NCBI RefSeq assembly: GCF_017639205.1 | Contig: NZ_CP071139.1 | Span: forward strand, 8,679,501-8,743,500 | DNA: 64,000 bases | Origin: Streptomyces nojiriensis | GTDB taxonomy: Bacteria > Actinomycetota > Actinomycetes > Streptomycetales > Streptomycetaceae | Direction of reading: 5' to 3' | Shown: positions 1-8,182 of the stretch, piece after piece | Layout: each line of letters starts with the position of its first letter | Numbering within the stretch: position 1 is the stretch's first letter | The notes under the pieces: generated by a model | Seen by the model: only the letters and a program-made list of their open reading frames with translations | What the model was told of the DNA's origin: nothing | The model's database searches: none | Position numbers and translations under genes: made by a program

Positions 1-367
1 CCCAGATCCCGAAGACGGCGCCGTCCGGGTCGGCGACGAGCGCGGCGCGGCCGCCGGACTCGAAGGAGACCGGGCCGACCGCGATCGTGCCCGTCCGCTC
101 CCGGATCCGGTCCACCGCCACGTCGGCGTCGTCGACGGCGAAATACGGGGTCCAGGCCGCCGCCACCCCCAGGTCCGCGGCCAGCGCCCCGATGCCCGCG
201 ACCGGTACCCGGCCCTGGAAGGCCACCGAGAACGCCTCGCCGAGCCGGGTCGGGCGGAACCTCCAGCCCACTACCGCACCGTAGAAGTGCTGGGCCGTAC
301 CGAGGTCGCGGGTCATCAGGCTCACCCAGCACGGGGCCCCGAAGACTTCCTTCGTCGAAATCTCCAC
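1..367 (-). CDS. VOC (glyoxalase-fold) family protein, 3' end cut by window
   Basis: The reverse strand from a GTG at 367 reads into the window edge without a stop, giving about 122 residues. The start is supported by a GGAG 6 bases upstream. The protein opens with a beta strand typical of VOC proteins (CWVSLMTRDLGTAQHFY), and later has a second half-module ending in FESGGRAALVADPDGAVFGIW, the usual metal-site half of a glyoxalase/bleomycin-resistance fold. Substrate cannot be told from sequence; Streptomyces carry dozens of such proteins. It is transcribed away from the oxygenase gene at 561, with a 193-bp divergent promoter region between them. Confidence 0.8.
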   Translation of the reverse strand, partial: MEISTKEVFGAPCWVSLMTRDLGTAQHFYGAVVGWRFRPTRLGEAFSVAFQGRVPVAGIGALAADLGVAAAWTPYFAVDDADVAVDRIRERTGTIAVGPVSFESGGRAALVADPDGAVFGIW

Positions 368-560
368 CGTTCGCTCCGTCCCTGGTGCACCACCGCTGCC
401 CCTCCCATTCTGGTGCTTTTCATGACGATCTTCGCGATCCACGGCGACGAAAACACACAGAAGGTGTCCAAGAATCACGCTCCGTGGCGATCCCCTCCGG
501 TGGCGCGCGGCGATAGCCTCGGTCCCGGACGCGCCCGCAGCCCCGGAAGGCAGGTCTCCC

Positions 561-1538
561 ATGGCCGCATCCCAGATTCCCGTGATCGATCTCGGGCCGT
601 GGCGGTCCGGCGGACCCGCGGCCCGCGCCCGCACGGCCGCCCGCGTCGACGACGCGCTGCGCGCGGCCGGCTTCCTGCTGGTGGCCGGGCACGGCGTGGA
701 CCCCGCGCTCCCCGCGCGGATCCGGGAGGCGGCGGGCCGGTTCTTCCGGCTGCCCGCGAGCACGAAGGCCCCGTACGCCGTGCCGGTCGGCGGCCGCGGC
801 TGGCTCGGCCCCGGGGCGGAGGCCAACAGCTACGCGGAGGGGGCGGCCTCGCCGCCCGACCTCAAGGAGTCCTGGTCCTTCGCGGCCGAGGACCCCACCG
901 GGATCCCCTCCGTGGACGCCGAATGGTTCGCGCCCAACATGTGGCCCGCCGAAGTACCGGAGCTGCGGCCCCTGGTGACGCAGTACCTGCGCCTGATGCG
1001 GTCCCTCTCCGACGAACTGCTGGAGCTCCTCGCGGTCGCGCTGGGTCTCGCCGAGGACCACTTCACCCGCCACACCTCCCACCCCACCTGGGGGTTCAAC
1101 CTCAACTGGTACCCGGGCACCGACATCGTCGGCCCGCCCCTGCCCGGCCAGTTCCGCATCGGGGCCCACACGGACTTCGGCACCGTCACCGTCCTCGACC
1201 GGCAGCCGGGCGCGGGCGGCCTCCAGATCCACACCGACGCCGACGGCTGGCAGGACGCGCCCTACGACCCCGCGGCGCTCACCGTCAACATCGGCGACCT
1301 GATGGCCCGCTGGACCGGCGACCGCTGGCGCGCGGGCCGCCACCGCGTACTGCCCCCGCCCGCCCACACCCCGGCCGAGGAACTGATCTCCCTCGTCTAC
1401 TTCTACGAGTGCGACCCGCACACCCGGGTGGAGTCGCTGCCCGCCCCGGTCGGCCGGATCACGCACGAATCCGTCGACTCGCACACCTACCTGAGAGGCA
1501 AGCTCGACGCCATCACCGTGGCTACGACTCAGGAGTGA
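561..1538 (+). CDS. 2-oxoglutarate/Fe(II) oxygenase, isopenicillin N synthase-like family
   Basis: A 325-aa member of the non-haem iron oxygenase superfamily. The N-terminal IPVIDLGPW and the segment GFLLVAGHGV are the DIOX_N signature. The core has the HxD iron ligands at His203/Asp205 (IGAHTDFGTVTV) and the distal ligand at His261 in GRHRVLPPP, so the full facial triad is present. Members oxidise small molecules with O2, usually with 2-oxoglutarate as co-substrate; the natural substrate here is unknown. A GGAAGG ribosome-binding site precedes the ATG. No biosynthetic neighbours suggest a pathway, and the gene appears monocistronic. Confidence 0.85.
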   Translation: MAASQIPVIDLGPWRSGGPAARARTAARVDDALRAAGFLLVAGHGVDPALPARIREAAGRFFRLPASTKAPYAVPVGGRGWLGPGAEANSYAEGAASPPDLKESWSFAAEDPTGIPSVDAEWFAPNMWPAEVPELRPLVTQYLRLMRSLSDELLELLAVALGLAEDHFTRHTSHPTWGFNLNWYPGTDIVGPPLPGQFRIGAHTDFGTVTVLDRQPGAGGLQIHTDADGWQDAPYDPAALTVNIGDLMARWTGDRWRAGRHRVLPPPAHTPAEELISLVYFYECDPHTRVESLPAPVGRITHESVDSHTYLRGKLDAITVATTQE

Positions 1539-1629
1539 CCCGGCGCCCCGAGCCTCCCCCCGGGGGCTGACGGCGGATCCGCCTCAGAGTCTGACGATCA
1601 ACCAGAACCACGCGCATAGCGTGAAGTCC

Positions 1630-2808
1630 ATGAAGAACCGCAGAACCACCGCTGCCCTGACCCTGGCCGCGATCCTCCTGCCCCTGCCGCTCGCCACCGC
1701 CGGCACCTCGGTCGCCGCGGACACCTCCGTGGCCGCCGGGCCGGCGGGGACCGACAACCGCCGCACGACGGTGGAACTCCCGCGGCCCACCGGCCGTTTC
1801 GCCGTCGGCCGGGAAGACCTGCACCTGGTGGACCGCAGCCGCACCGACCCCTGGGCCGGATCCGGGCCGCGCGAGCTGATGGTCACCATGCGCTACCCGG
1901 CGCGCCACGACAGCGGCCGGGCAACCCGCTACCTCACCCCCGAGGAGGCCCGGCTGCTGCTGGTCGACCGAGGGCTGGACCAGGCGATCCCGGTCGAGAC
2001 CCTGACCGGCACACGGACCCACGGCCGGACGGGCGCCCGCCCGGTCGCCGGCCGGTACCCGCTGATCGTCCTGTCCCCGGGCTTCACCGTCCACCGGGCC
2101 ACCCTCACCGCGCTCGCCGAGGACCTGGCCTCCCGCGGCTACGTCGTCGCCTCCGTGGACCACGCGTACGAGAGCGTGGGGACCGCCTTCCCCGGCGGGC
2201 GCGTGCTCACGTGCCTGGCCTGCGAGAAGGTCCAGGACGAGGCCGGCTACCGGACCGTCGGCGAAACCCGCGCCCGGGACGTGTCCTTCCTCCTGGACCG
2301 CCTCACCGCACGCAACCCCGCCTGGCGCCACGCCGGCCTCATCGACCAGGGCCGCATCGCGATGGCCGGCCACTCCATCGGCGGCTCCTCGACCGCCGCC
2401 GCGATGGCGGGCGACGGAAGGATCCGGGCCGGGATCAACCTGGACGGCGGCTTCTCCACGCCGGTCCCCGCGGCCGGACTCGGCGGACGCCCCTTCATGC
2501 TGCTCGGCGCGCAGCAGCGCGGCCCCGGCGGCAACGCCAGCTGGGACCGCGACTGGCCGCTGCTCGACGGCTGGAAGCGCTGGATCACCTTCGCCGGCTC
2601 CGGCCACTTCACCTTCACCGACTTCCCGGCGATCGGCGAACAGCTGGGACTGCCCGACGAGGAGGCCCCGCTGCCCGGCGGCCGCTCCGTCGAACTGACC
2701 CGCCGCTACGTCGGAGCCTTCTTCGACCAGCACCTGACGGGCCGCCCGCAGCCCGTGCTCGACGGCCCGACCGCGGACGCGCCGGAGGTCGCCTTCCACA
2801 CCCCCTGA
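1630..2808 (+). CDS. Secreted alpha/beta hydrolase (PAF-acetylhydrolase/lipase-like)
   Basis: About 392 aa. Residues 1-30 form a Sec signal peptide (basic start, long Leu/Ala core, Ala-rich cleavage site), so the enzyme is exported. The nucleophile elbow is GHSIGGSS with Ser249; the upstream oxyanion strand YPLIVLSPGFTVHR and a His in GSGHFTF complete an alpha/beta-hydrolase core resembling PAF-acetylhydrolase-type lipases. I chose ATG 1630 over GTG 1621: neither has a Shine-Dalgarno, but a TAGCGT hexamer ends 7 bases before 1630, which would fit a leaderless message. It converges with the molybdopterin gene, leaving only about 30 bp between the two stops. Confidence 0.8.
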   Translation: MKNRRTTAALTLAAILLPLPLATAGTSVAADTSVAAGPAGTDNRRTTVELPRPTGRFAVGREDLHLVDRSRTDPWAGSGPRELMVTMRYPARHDSGRATRYLTPEEARLLLVDRGLDQAIPVETLTGTRTHGRTGARPVAGRYPLIVLSPGFTVHRATLTALAEDLASRGYVVASVDHAYESVGTAFPGGRVLTCLACEKVQDEAGYRTVGETRARDVSFLLDRLTARNPAWRHAGLIDQGRIAMAGHSIGGSSTAAAMAGDGRIRAGINLDGGFSTPVPAAGLGGRPFMLLGAQQRGPGGNASWDRDWPLLDGWKRWITFAGSGHFTFTDFPAIGEQLGLPDEEAPLPGGRSVELTRRYVGAFFDQHLTGRPQPVLDGPTADAPEVAFHTP

Positions 2809-2839
2809 CCCGGGCGCGGACCCGGATCGCGGGGCAGGG

Positions 2840-4120
2840 TCAGACCACCGTCACCGGGTGGCGGACCACCGCGTCGAAGAGGTAGCCCTGCGTGTTGTGG
2901 ACCGACCGGTCGGGCTGCGTCCGCCCGGTCGCGTCGGTCGCCCGCGCCAGCAGCGAGGTCGCACCCGTGGCCCGCGGGGTCCACGGCAGCGACCAGCGCA
3001 CCCAGCCACCCCGGCGCGGGGTGTCGTGCAGCCGGGCCCGCCGCCAGCGGACGCCGCCGTCCGTGCTGACGTCGATCCGGGTGACCGGTGCCGCCGCCGA
3101 CCAGGAACGGCCGGTCAGCAGCCGGGTCCGGTGCACGGGAACGGTGGCCCCCAGCTCCAGCTCGAAGGCGCTCTTGAGGGTCTGCCGGGTCAGCGGGGCA
3201 CTTCCCTGCGCCGGGTGCTCGGGCCCGAACAGCCGGTACAGGTCGGTGTTCCAGGGCGAGTACAGGGGCTCCCCGCTCACCTCGATGTCCCCGACCCACT
3301 TGATCGACGAGATCCCGACCCAGTCCGGAACCACGAGGCGGACCGGCCCGCCGTGGTCGGGCGGCAGCGGCCGCCCGTTCATCTCGTAGGCCAGCAGTAC
3401 GTCGTCCAGCGCCTTGCCGACGGGCAGCGGGCGCCGCACCCGGCCCAGGTTCACCCCGTTCGCCACCACCTCGTCGTCCAGCCCGCGCGGCAGGACGTCC
3501 ACGGCGCCCGGGGTCACGCCCGCCAGGCGCAGCACGTCCGACAGCCGCGCCCCGCGCCAGCGCGCGACGCCGATCGCACCCAGGGTCCAGGCGGTGCCGG
3601 TGACCGGCTGGCCCTGCTGCGTGGTGTAGAAGCTCCGGCCGTTGCCCGCGCACTCGATGAACAGCGTCCGCTCCACCGGCCGAAGCGCGCGCAGCCGCTC
3701 GTACGACAGCTCCAGCGGGCCGCCCGCCAGCCCGTCGCCCCACACCTTCAGCCGCCATCCGGCGGCATCGATCCGCGGGGTGGAGGTGTGGTTGCGCACG
3801 AAGAACCGGTCGACCGGGGTGAGCGGACCCGTGCCGCGCAGCGCCGCGAAGTTCGTCTCCGCGTTCGTCCCGCGCAGGGTGAACAGCTCGGGCGGCAGCG
3901 GCTTGACGGTGCGCGGCACCGGGTCGGCCGGCGGCAGGCCCGGCGCGGCCGAGGCCGTGCCGCCGCCCGCGGCCGCACCCAGCGATCCGGCGGCGGCCCC
4001 CACCGCGAACAGCTTCAGCAGATCACGGCGGTCCACCCCGGCGGAGCGGGCCCGGCCGAGCGCCCACTGCCGCAGGCGCGTGCGGTCGTACCGGCTCTCG
4101 TCCGACAGATCGAAGGGCAT
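2840..4120 (-). CDS. Sulfite oxidase-family molybdopterin oxidoreductase, Tat-exported
   Basis: A 426-aa protein with a twin-arginine signal (RRDLLK at residues 31-36 followed by an Ala/Gly-rich hydrophobic stretch), so it is probably folded with cofactor and then exported. The catalytic domain contains IECAGNGRSFY with Cys157, the residue that ligates Mo in sulfite oxidases, and a C-terminal dimerisation-type domain (ISSIKWVGDIEVSGEPL, then an Ig-like tail). The physiological substrate is not clear; actinobacterial homologues are often called sulfite oxidase without proof. ATG 4120 was chosen because it follows AAGGAG and places the twin-arginine signal near the N-terminus. It is divergent from the GNAT gene. 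Confidence 0.85.
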   Translation of the reverse strand: MPFDLSDESRYDRTRLRQWALGRARSAGVDRRDLLKLFAVGAAAGSLGAAAGGGTASAAPGLPPADPVPRTVKPLPPELFTLRGTNAETNFAALRGTGPLTPVDRFFVRNHTSTPRIDAAGWRLKVWGDGLAGGPLELSYERLRALRPVERTLFIECAGNGRSFYTTQQGQPVTGTAWTLGAIGVARWRGARLSDVLRLAGVTPGAVDVLPRGLDDEVVANGVNLGRVRRPLPVGKALDDVLLAYEMNGRPLPPDHGGPVRLVVPDWVGISSIKWVGDIEVSGEPLYSPWNTDLYRLFGPEHPAQGSAPLTRQTLKSAFELELGATVPVHRTRLLTGRSWSAAAPVTRIDVSTDGGVRWRRARLHDTPRRGGWVRWSLPWTPRATGATSLLARATDATGRTQPDRSVHNTQGYLFDAVVRHPVTVV

Positions 4121-4269
4121 GGCAGGAGCACTCCTTGGTCGCGGTTCCCACGGACCGTAGGGGCCCGGGGCGGGCCGCGGGAACCTTCCCGCGGTGATGT
4201 CCACGAACCCGCAACACTGCCGCAACGGCCGATTACCGCTGGTCGGCGGAGATTCGGCAGGATGTGGGC

Positions 4270-4803
4270 ATGACCGAGATCCTTACCCCCCGACTCCTCC
4301 TCCGCCGCTGGAGCGACGACGACCTCGTCCCCCTTTCGGAGATCAACGCCGACCCGGAGGTGATGCGCTGGATCGGCGAGGGCGAGACCCTCGACCTGGA
4401 CGAGACGGCCGAGGAGATCGAGCGCTGGGAGGAGGAGTGGGACGAGGAGGGCTTCGGGCTCTTCGCCGTCGAGCTCCTCGGCTCCGGCGAGCTCATCGGC
4501 GCCGTCGGCCTCTCGGTCCTCGAGAACCTGCCGGACGCCCGCGCGGACGTCCAGATCAGCTGGCGTCTCGGCCGCCAGTACTGGGGCCAGGGCTATGCCT
4601 CCGAGGCCGCCCACGCCACCTTGGAGTTCGCGCTCCAGGACCGCGGCCTGGACCGGGTCGTCGCGATCAACCGGATGAGCAACACCGATTCCGAGAACGT
4701 GATCCGCAAGCTGGGCATGGTGATGGAACGCGACACCGTCGACCCCCGCTACGGGACCTCCGTGCGGGTCCACGGCATCGACCTCACCGAGTACGAGGCC
4801 TGA
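4270..4803 (+). CDS. GNAT family N-acetyltransferase (RimJ/RimL type)
   Basis: A 177-aa acetyltransferase. The opening EILTPRLLLRRWSDDDL and the acetyl-CoA loop region around WRLGRQYWGQGYASEAAHATLEF match the RimJ/RimL subgroup of GNATs, which transfer acetyl from acetyl-CoA to N-termini or small amines. The later RVVAINRMSNTDSENVIRKLGM is the usual C-terminal alpha4/beta6 segment. ATG 4270 has AGGA 7 bases upstream; the in-frame GTG at 4264 lacks a site. Acceptor substrate is unknown. It reads away from the molybdopterin gene. Confidence 0.85.
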   Translation: MTEILTPRLLLRRWSDDDLVPLSEINADPEVMRWIGEGETLDLDETAEEIERWEEEWDEEGFGLFAVELLGSGELIGAVGLSVLENLPDARADVQISWRLGRQYWGQGYASEAAHATLEFALQDRGLDRVVAINRMSNTDSENVIRKLGMVMERDTVDPRYGTSVRVHGIDLTEYEA

Positions 4804-4994
4804 TCCGCGCCCCTGCTCCGCGGCCCTGATCCGCGCGGCCGCATCAACCGATCGGCCGACCCCCGGGTCCTCCGGACCGTCCGCACGCTCCGTCCGCCGG
4901 TCGGACCCGCCGGGGCCTGCGGCGCGGCGAGCATGGACCGGGGGAGCGGGAGGGCGTACCCGGCCCTCCCCGCCCCGGAGCCGAGAGGGACACC

Positions 4995-5618
4995 ATGAAC
5001 GCGCACGACCGACTCCTGCTCGACGGGGCCCGCCGCGGCGACGCGGCGGCGGTGGGCGCGGCGCTCGCCGCGGGCGCCGCCGTGGAGGCCCGCGACGAGG
5101 AGCTGCGCACGCCGCTGCTGCTCGCCGCGCTCGGCGACCACGTGGCCGCGGCGGAACTGCTGGTCGCCGCCGGAGCCGACCCGAACGCCCCGGACTCCCG
5201 GGAGGACAGCCCCTGGCTGGTCACCGGCGTCACCGGGAGCGTGCGGATGATGCGCCTGCTGCTGCCCGCCGGACCGGACCTGACGCAGCGCAACCGCTTC
5301 GGCGGGATCTCCCTCATCCCGGCCGCCGAGCGCGGGCACACCGCGTACGTGCGCGCCGTGCTCGACGCGACGGACATCGACGTCGACCACGTCAACCGGC
5401 TCGGCTGGACCGCTCTGCTGGAGGCGGTGATCCTCGGCGACGGCGGCGCGCGCCACGAGGAGGTCGTCGCGGTCCTGCTCGCGGCGGGCGCCGACCCGCT
5501 GCTGGCCGACCACGAGGGGGTGACCCCGTACGAGCACGCCGTCCGCCGGGGTTTCGACGGCATGGCGCGGACCCTGAAGGCGGCGGCCGACGCGGTGCAA
5601 GCCGGGTCCGGCCGATGA
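4995..5618 (+). CDS. Ankyrin repeat protein
   Basis: A 207-aa cytoplasmic protein made of about five ankyrin units. Typical repeat cores are visible: GDAAAVGAALAAGAAVEARDE, TPLLLAALGDHVAAAELLVAAGADPN, and ALLEAVILGDGG...VVAVLLAAGADPL. Ankyrin stacks bind other proteins; no partner is evident. The ATG has AGAGGG 6 bases upstream. The stop overlaps the start of the downstream propeller lipoprotein gene by 4 bases (ATGA), so the two are translationally coupled and may act together, although one product is cytoplasmic and the other exported. Confidence 0.85.
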   Translation: MNAHDRLLLDGARRGDAAAVGAALAAGAAVEARDEELRTPLLLAALGDHVAAAELLVAAGADPNAPDSREDSPWLVTGVTGSVRMMRLLLPAGPDLTQRNRFGGISLIPAAERGHTAYVRAVLDATDIDVDHVNRLGWTALLEAVILGDGGARHEEVVAVLLAAGADPLLADHEGVTPYEHAVRRGFDGMARTLKAAADAVQAGSGR

Positions 5619-6937
5619 ACCGCCGCACGCGCACCCGTACCCGTACCCGCGGTGCCCTCGCGGCGCTCGCCGCGGCCCTGCTGCTCGGTGCCTGCTCCCG
5701 GCCCGCGGCGCCCGCGCCGCCGGGCCCGGCGCCCTCCGCAGCCTCCCCGCTGCCCGTCTCCGCCCCCACCCCGCAGGGGCTGCTGCTGACCGCCGACTTC
5801 GGGGCCGACACCGTGACCTTCGTGGACCCCGAGCGCGGCGCGGTCGCCTCGGTCACCGCGGGCAGGGCCCCGTACGGACTGGCCGTGGGTACGGACGGCC
5901 GGGCGTGGGTCGCCACCGCCGAGGGCGTGGCCGTCGTCGACACGCGCACCCGCGTACGGCTGGCCCTGATCCCGCACCGCACCGCCACCGGTCCGGCCAC
6001 CGACGGCGAGTACCGTGGCGGCGGCACGGGCATCGCGCTCTCGCCCGACGGCGCGCACGCCTACGTCGGGGTCAACGTGCCCGGCGCCGCCGGGGTCCTG
6101 GAGGTCCTCGACACGGCGAGGAGCGAGGTCACCGCCGTCGTACCGGTGGGTCGGCGCCCCTTCGACGTGGACGTGTCGCCGGACGGCGCCGAGGTCTACG
6201 TCACCGGCCACGACTCCTTCGACGTCACCGTCGTCGCGGCCGGCTCATGGAGCCCCCGCCGGATCGAGGTCGCCCCCTACGGCACCGAGGGCGGGCTCGG
6301 GTCCTGGCTCAAGCCGCACTACGCCGTCGTACGCCCCTCCGACGGGAACCTGCTGCTCCCCTTCGAGGGCGAGCGGCTCGCCGTGGTCGACCCGCGGACC
6401 GGGCGGACCCGGATCGAAGCGATGACCGCCGACACCCACCAGCACGGGGCCGCCGCCACGGCCGACGGCCGGCTCCTGGTGGTCGGCACGGGCGCCGTGC
6501 GCCCGGGCGACGGCAGGGGCCCCTCACTGACGGTCCGTTCCCCGGACGGCGCCGAGCGGGTGTACCCGCTCCGGGGACCGCACGAGGACGTGGCCGTCTC
6601 CCGCGACGGCCGGACCGCCTACGTCACGGGCGGCTACACACGGGACGGCTACTGGAACGGCATCACGGTCGTCGACCTCGACACCGGAGCCACCCGCCGA
6701 CTCGCCGCGGGCGCCCGGCCCCTGGGGGGTGTCTTGCCGGTCAGGCCGGGCTCGCGGGGTCTGGCACCGCGCCTCGCCGCGTTGTCCTCGGTCGGCGACG
6801 CTCCGCGTCGCCTCCCTCGTCCGCCTTGCGATCCTTCCCCTCGGCCCTGGCGGGCCTGGGGAGGCCCCATGGCACCAGACCCGCTCCCTGATCCGGCCCG
6901 ATCGACAAGACACCCCCTGGGCATCGCGGTCCTCTGA
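5615..6937 (+). CDS. YncE-like beta-propeller lipoprotein with an in-frame MITE insertion at its C-terminus
   Basis: A 440-aa lipoprotein: an Arg/Thr-repeat n-region, hydrophobic core and lipobox LGAC with Cys27, then a Pro/Ala linker. The body is a run of beta-propeller blades with the SPDG...AYV pattern of YncE/cytochrome-cd1-like propellers (LAVGTDGRAWVAT, ALSPDGAHAYVG, VSPDGAEVYVTG, VSRDGRTAYVTG). Near the end, after GARPLG, 189 bp of repetitive DNA (6727-6915) are inserted between two copies of CCTGGG. The frame is kept, so 65 extra residues precede the original ending GIAVL. Without the insert the protein would be 375 aa. Extracytoplasmic binding or scaffold role is likely; ligand unknown. 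Confidence 0.8.
   Translation: MNRRTRTRTRTRGALAALAAALLLGACSRPAAPAPPGPAPSAASPLPVSAPTPQGLLLTADFGADTVTFVDPERGAVASVTAGRAPYGLAVGTDGRAWVATAEGVAVVDTRTRVRLALIPHRTATGPATDGEYRGGGTGIALSPDGAHAYVGVNVPGAAGVLEVLDTARSEVTAVVPVGRRPFDVDVSPDGAEVYVTGHDSFDVTVVAAGSWSPRRIEVAPYGTEGGLGSWLKPHYAVVRPSDGNLLLPFEGERLAVVDPRTGRTRIEAMTADTHQHGAAATADGRLLVVGTGAVRPGDGRGPSLTVRSPDGAERVYPLRGPHEDVAVSRDGRTAYVTGGYTRDGYWNGITVVDLDTGATRRLAAGARPLGGVLPVRPGSRGLAPRLAALSSVGDAPRRLPRPPCDPSPRPWRAWGGPMAPDPLPDPARSTRHPLGIAVL
6727..6915. mobile_element. MITE-like palindromic insertion element with 6-bp target duplication
   Basis: The element begins GGGTGTCTTG (6727-6736) and ends with its exact complement CAAGACACCC (6906-6915). The inverted arms continue imperfectly for about 45 bp (both contain GGGTCTGG-type blocks), and an internal perfect 8-bp hairpin lies at 6794-6801/6805-6812 (GGCGACGC, loop TCC). 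It is flanked by direct repeats CCTGGG at 6721-6726 and 6916-6921, a plausible target-site duplication. It encodes no transposase. Removing element plus one repeat restores a clean reading frame in the host gene. I see only this one copy in the window. Confidence 0.75.
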
Positions 6938-6970
6938 GCCGTTCTCCGAGCCGTCCCCCGCGCAGGCGTC

Positions 6971-7240
6971 TCAGCCCGGCGCCACGGCCCCGCCGCCCGC
7001 GCGGATCGCCGCGAGGGCGGCGGCGTGCAGCGCGGCCGGGTCGCCCCGGTGGGCCCGGGGGCTGCCCGTGAGCGTGTACCACTCGTCGGCGTCCTCGTAC
7101 TGGACATCGAACCGGACCAGGCCCCCGGACGCCTCGGTGCTGCGCAGGATCAGGGGACCGGTGATCACGCCGACCTCGTCGGTCATGGCGCCGCCCGGCC
7201 CGGCGAGCACCTCGTCCTGCCACCGGTGCGGCCGCGTCAT
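6971..7240 (-). CDS. Small conserved-looking protein coupled to the HNH nuclease gene
   Basis: An 89-aa protein that I do not recognise. It starts at ATG 7240, overlapping the nuclease stop by 4 bases (ATGA), so it is translationally coupled to it. It has no signal peptide or membrane segment. The middle is beta-rich with several aromatic residues (VRFDVQYEDADEWYTLTGSP) and the end is an Ala-rich helix. The coupling suggests a related function; an immunity or accessory role for the nuclease is possible but is only inference, since the nuclease is predicted to be exported. Confidence 0.65.
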   Translation of the reverse strand: MTRPHRWQDEVLAGPGGAMTDEVGVITGPLILRSTEASGGLVRFDVQYEDADEWYTLTGSPRAHRGDPAALHAAALAAIRAGGGAVAPG

Positions 7241-7980
7241 GAGGCGCAGGTGTCCAGCATCGTGGTGAGCATCTTCTTCTCCGGTTCGGTGACGGTCAGT
7301 CCGTACGTGGATTTCACGGTCGTCCAGGCCCGCCCGTACTGGCACCAGCTCGCCTTGTCCGGCGGCTGCCACAGGTCGGGGCTCTGGTCGCCCTTGGAAC
7401 GGTTCGAGGCCGCGGTCACGGCCAGCAGCTGAGGATGGGTCAGGTCGTTGGCGAAGGCCTTGCGCCGCGCGGAGTCCCAGCCGGCCGCGCCGGAGCGCCA
7501 GCCCTCGGCGAGCGGCACCATGTGGTCGATGTCCATCTTCCCCGCGTCCGTGACGACCGCCCCGTCGTAGAGGCTCTTCCAGTTGCCGGCCACGGCCCTG
7601 CACTCGGCGTCCTGGGTGACCTCGGTGCCGTCGCGCTTGAGGACCACCTCGCGGGTGTCGCACTTGTTGCCCTGCTGCGCCCAGTGCGTGAACTTGTCCC
7701 GGCTGTAGCCGGCCATCGTGCCGACCGGGGCCACCACGAGCGCCGCCAACTGGGTCCGCGCCACGGCCGCGCTGACCATACCGGGCAGTACGTCCCCACC
7801 GGCCGGTTTGGCGTCGCCGCCCGGTGCGTCCGGCGACTTCGGCGCCGCCGCGGACGGCGAGCCCGCGGGCGCGGACGCCTTCGGGTCCCCGCCGCCCGGC
7901 GCGGCGGGACCGGAGCACCCGGTGGCGGCGGCCAGCAGCAGCACCAGCACCGCACCCGGCACACGTATCTGACGTCCCAT
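7237..7980 (-). CDS. Secreted HNH-family nuclease lipoprotein (DUF1524-like)
   Basis: A 247-aa predicted lipoprotein: signal peptide with Cys22 (ATGC lipobox), then a Pro/Ala/Gly linker to about residue 65. The C-terminal domain has the HNH/DUF1524 core: DIDHMVPLAEGWRSGA with His153, DLTHPQLLAVTAASNRSKGDQSPDLW with the Asn/Lys motif, and paired cysteines (Cys107/Cys127, and Cys213 with Cys245). This is the common actinobacterial exported HNH nuclease family, thought to cleave nucleic acid outside the membrane. It is the first gene of a two-gene unit with the 89-aa gene, and diverges from the MoxR operon at 8183. Confidence 0.85.
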   Translation of the reverse strand: MGRQIRVPGAVLVLLLAAATGCSGPAAPGGGDPKASAPAGSPSAAAPKSPDAPGGDAKPAGGDVLPGMVSAAVARTQLAALVVAPVGTMAGYSRDKFTHWAQQGNKCDTREVVLKRDGTEVTQDAECRAVAGNWKSLYDGAVVTDAGKMDIDHMVPLAEGWRSGAAGWDSARRKAFANDLTHPQLLAVTAASNRSKGDQSPDLWQPPDKASWCQYGRAWTTVKSTYGLTVTEPEKKMLTTMLDTCAS

Positions 7981-8073
7981 AACCCCACCCCGAGCCGGTA
8001 CCGCTCCGCACGCTGTCCCGCGAACACTACCCAGAACCGGACAATCAACCTACCGAGGGCCCTCCGGCGGGCG

Positions 8074-8096
8074 TTGTCAGTGGCTCTCGCTAGTCT
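8074..8096 (+). promoter_or_regulatory. RecA-NDp (PafBC-type) DNA-damage promoter of the MoxR/VWA operon
   Basis: TTGTCAGTG at 8074-8082, exactly 8 bases, then TAGTCT at 8091-8096. This matches every defined position of the RecA-NDp consensus tTGTCRgtg-N8-TAnnnT, the LexA-independent DNA-damage promoter described in mycobacteria and other actinobacteria and activated by PafBC. The short spacing is diagnostic: it cannot be an ordinary sigma-70 promoter with 17-bp spacing. Transcription would start near 8102, leaving a leader of about 80 nt before the gene at 8183. Confidence 0.75.
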
Positions 8097-8113
8097 CCCG
8101 GCATACCGCAGCT

Positions 8114-8135
8114 CAGGGGGGTCGGCTCCCCCCTG
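8114..8135 (+). promoter_or_regulatory. Hairpin in the leader of the MoxR/VWA operon
   Basis: CAGGGGGG (8114-8121) and CCCCCCTG (8128-8135) form a perfect 8-bp stem with a 6-base loop, starting about 12 bases after the predicted transcription start. Outer GCAGC/GCTGC could extend it. No U-tract follows, so it is more likely a leader structure than a terminator. Role unknown. Confidence 0.5.
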
Positions 8136-8182
8136 TCAGGGCTGCGCGGAACCGGACAGGACAGGCGGAGGGGCACGGTCTG

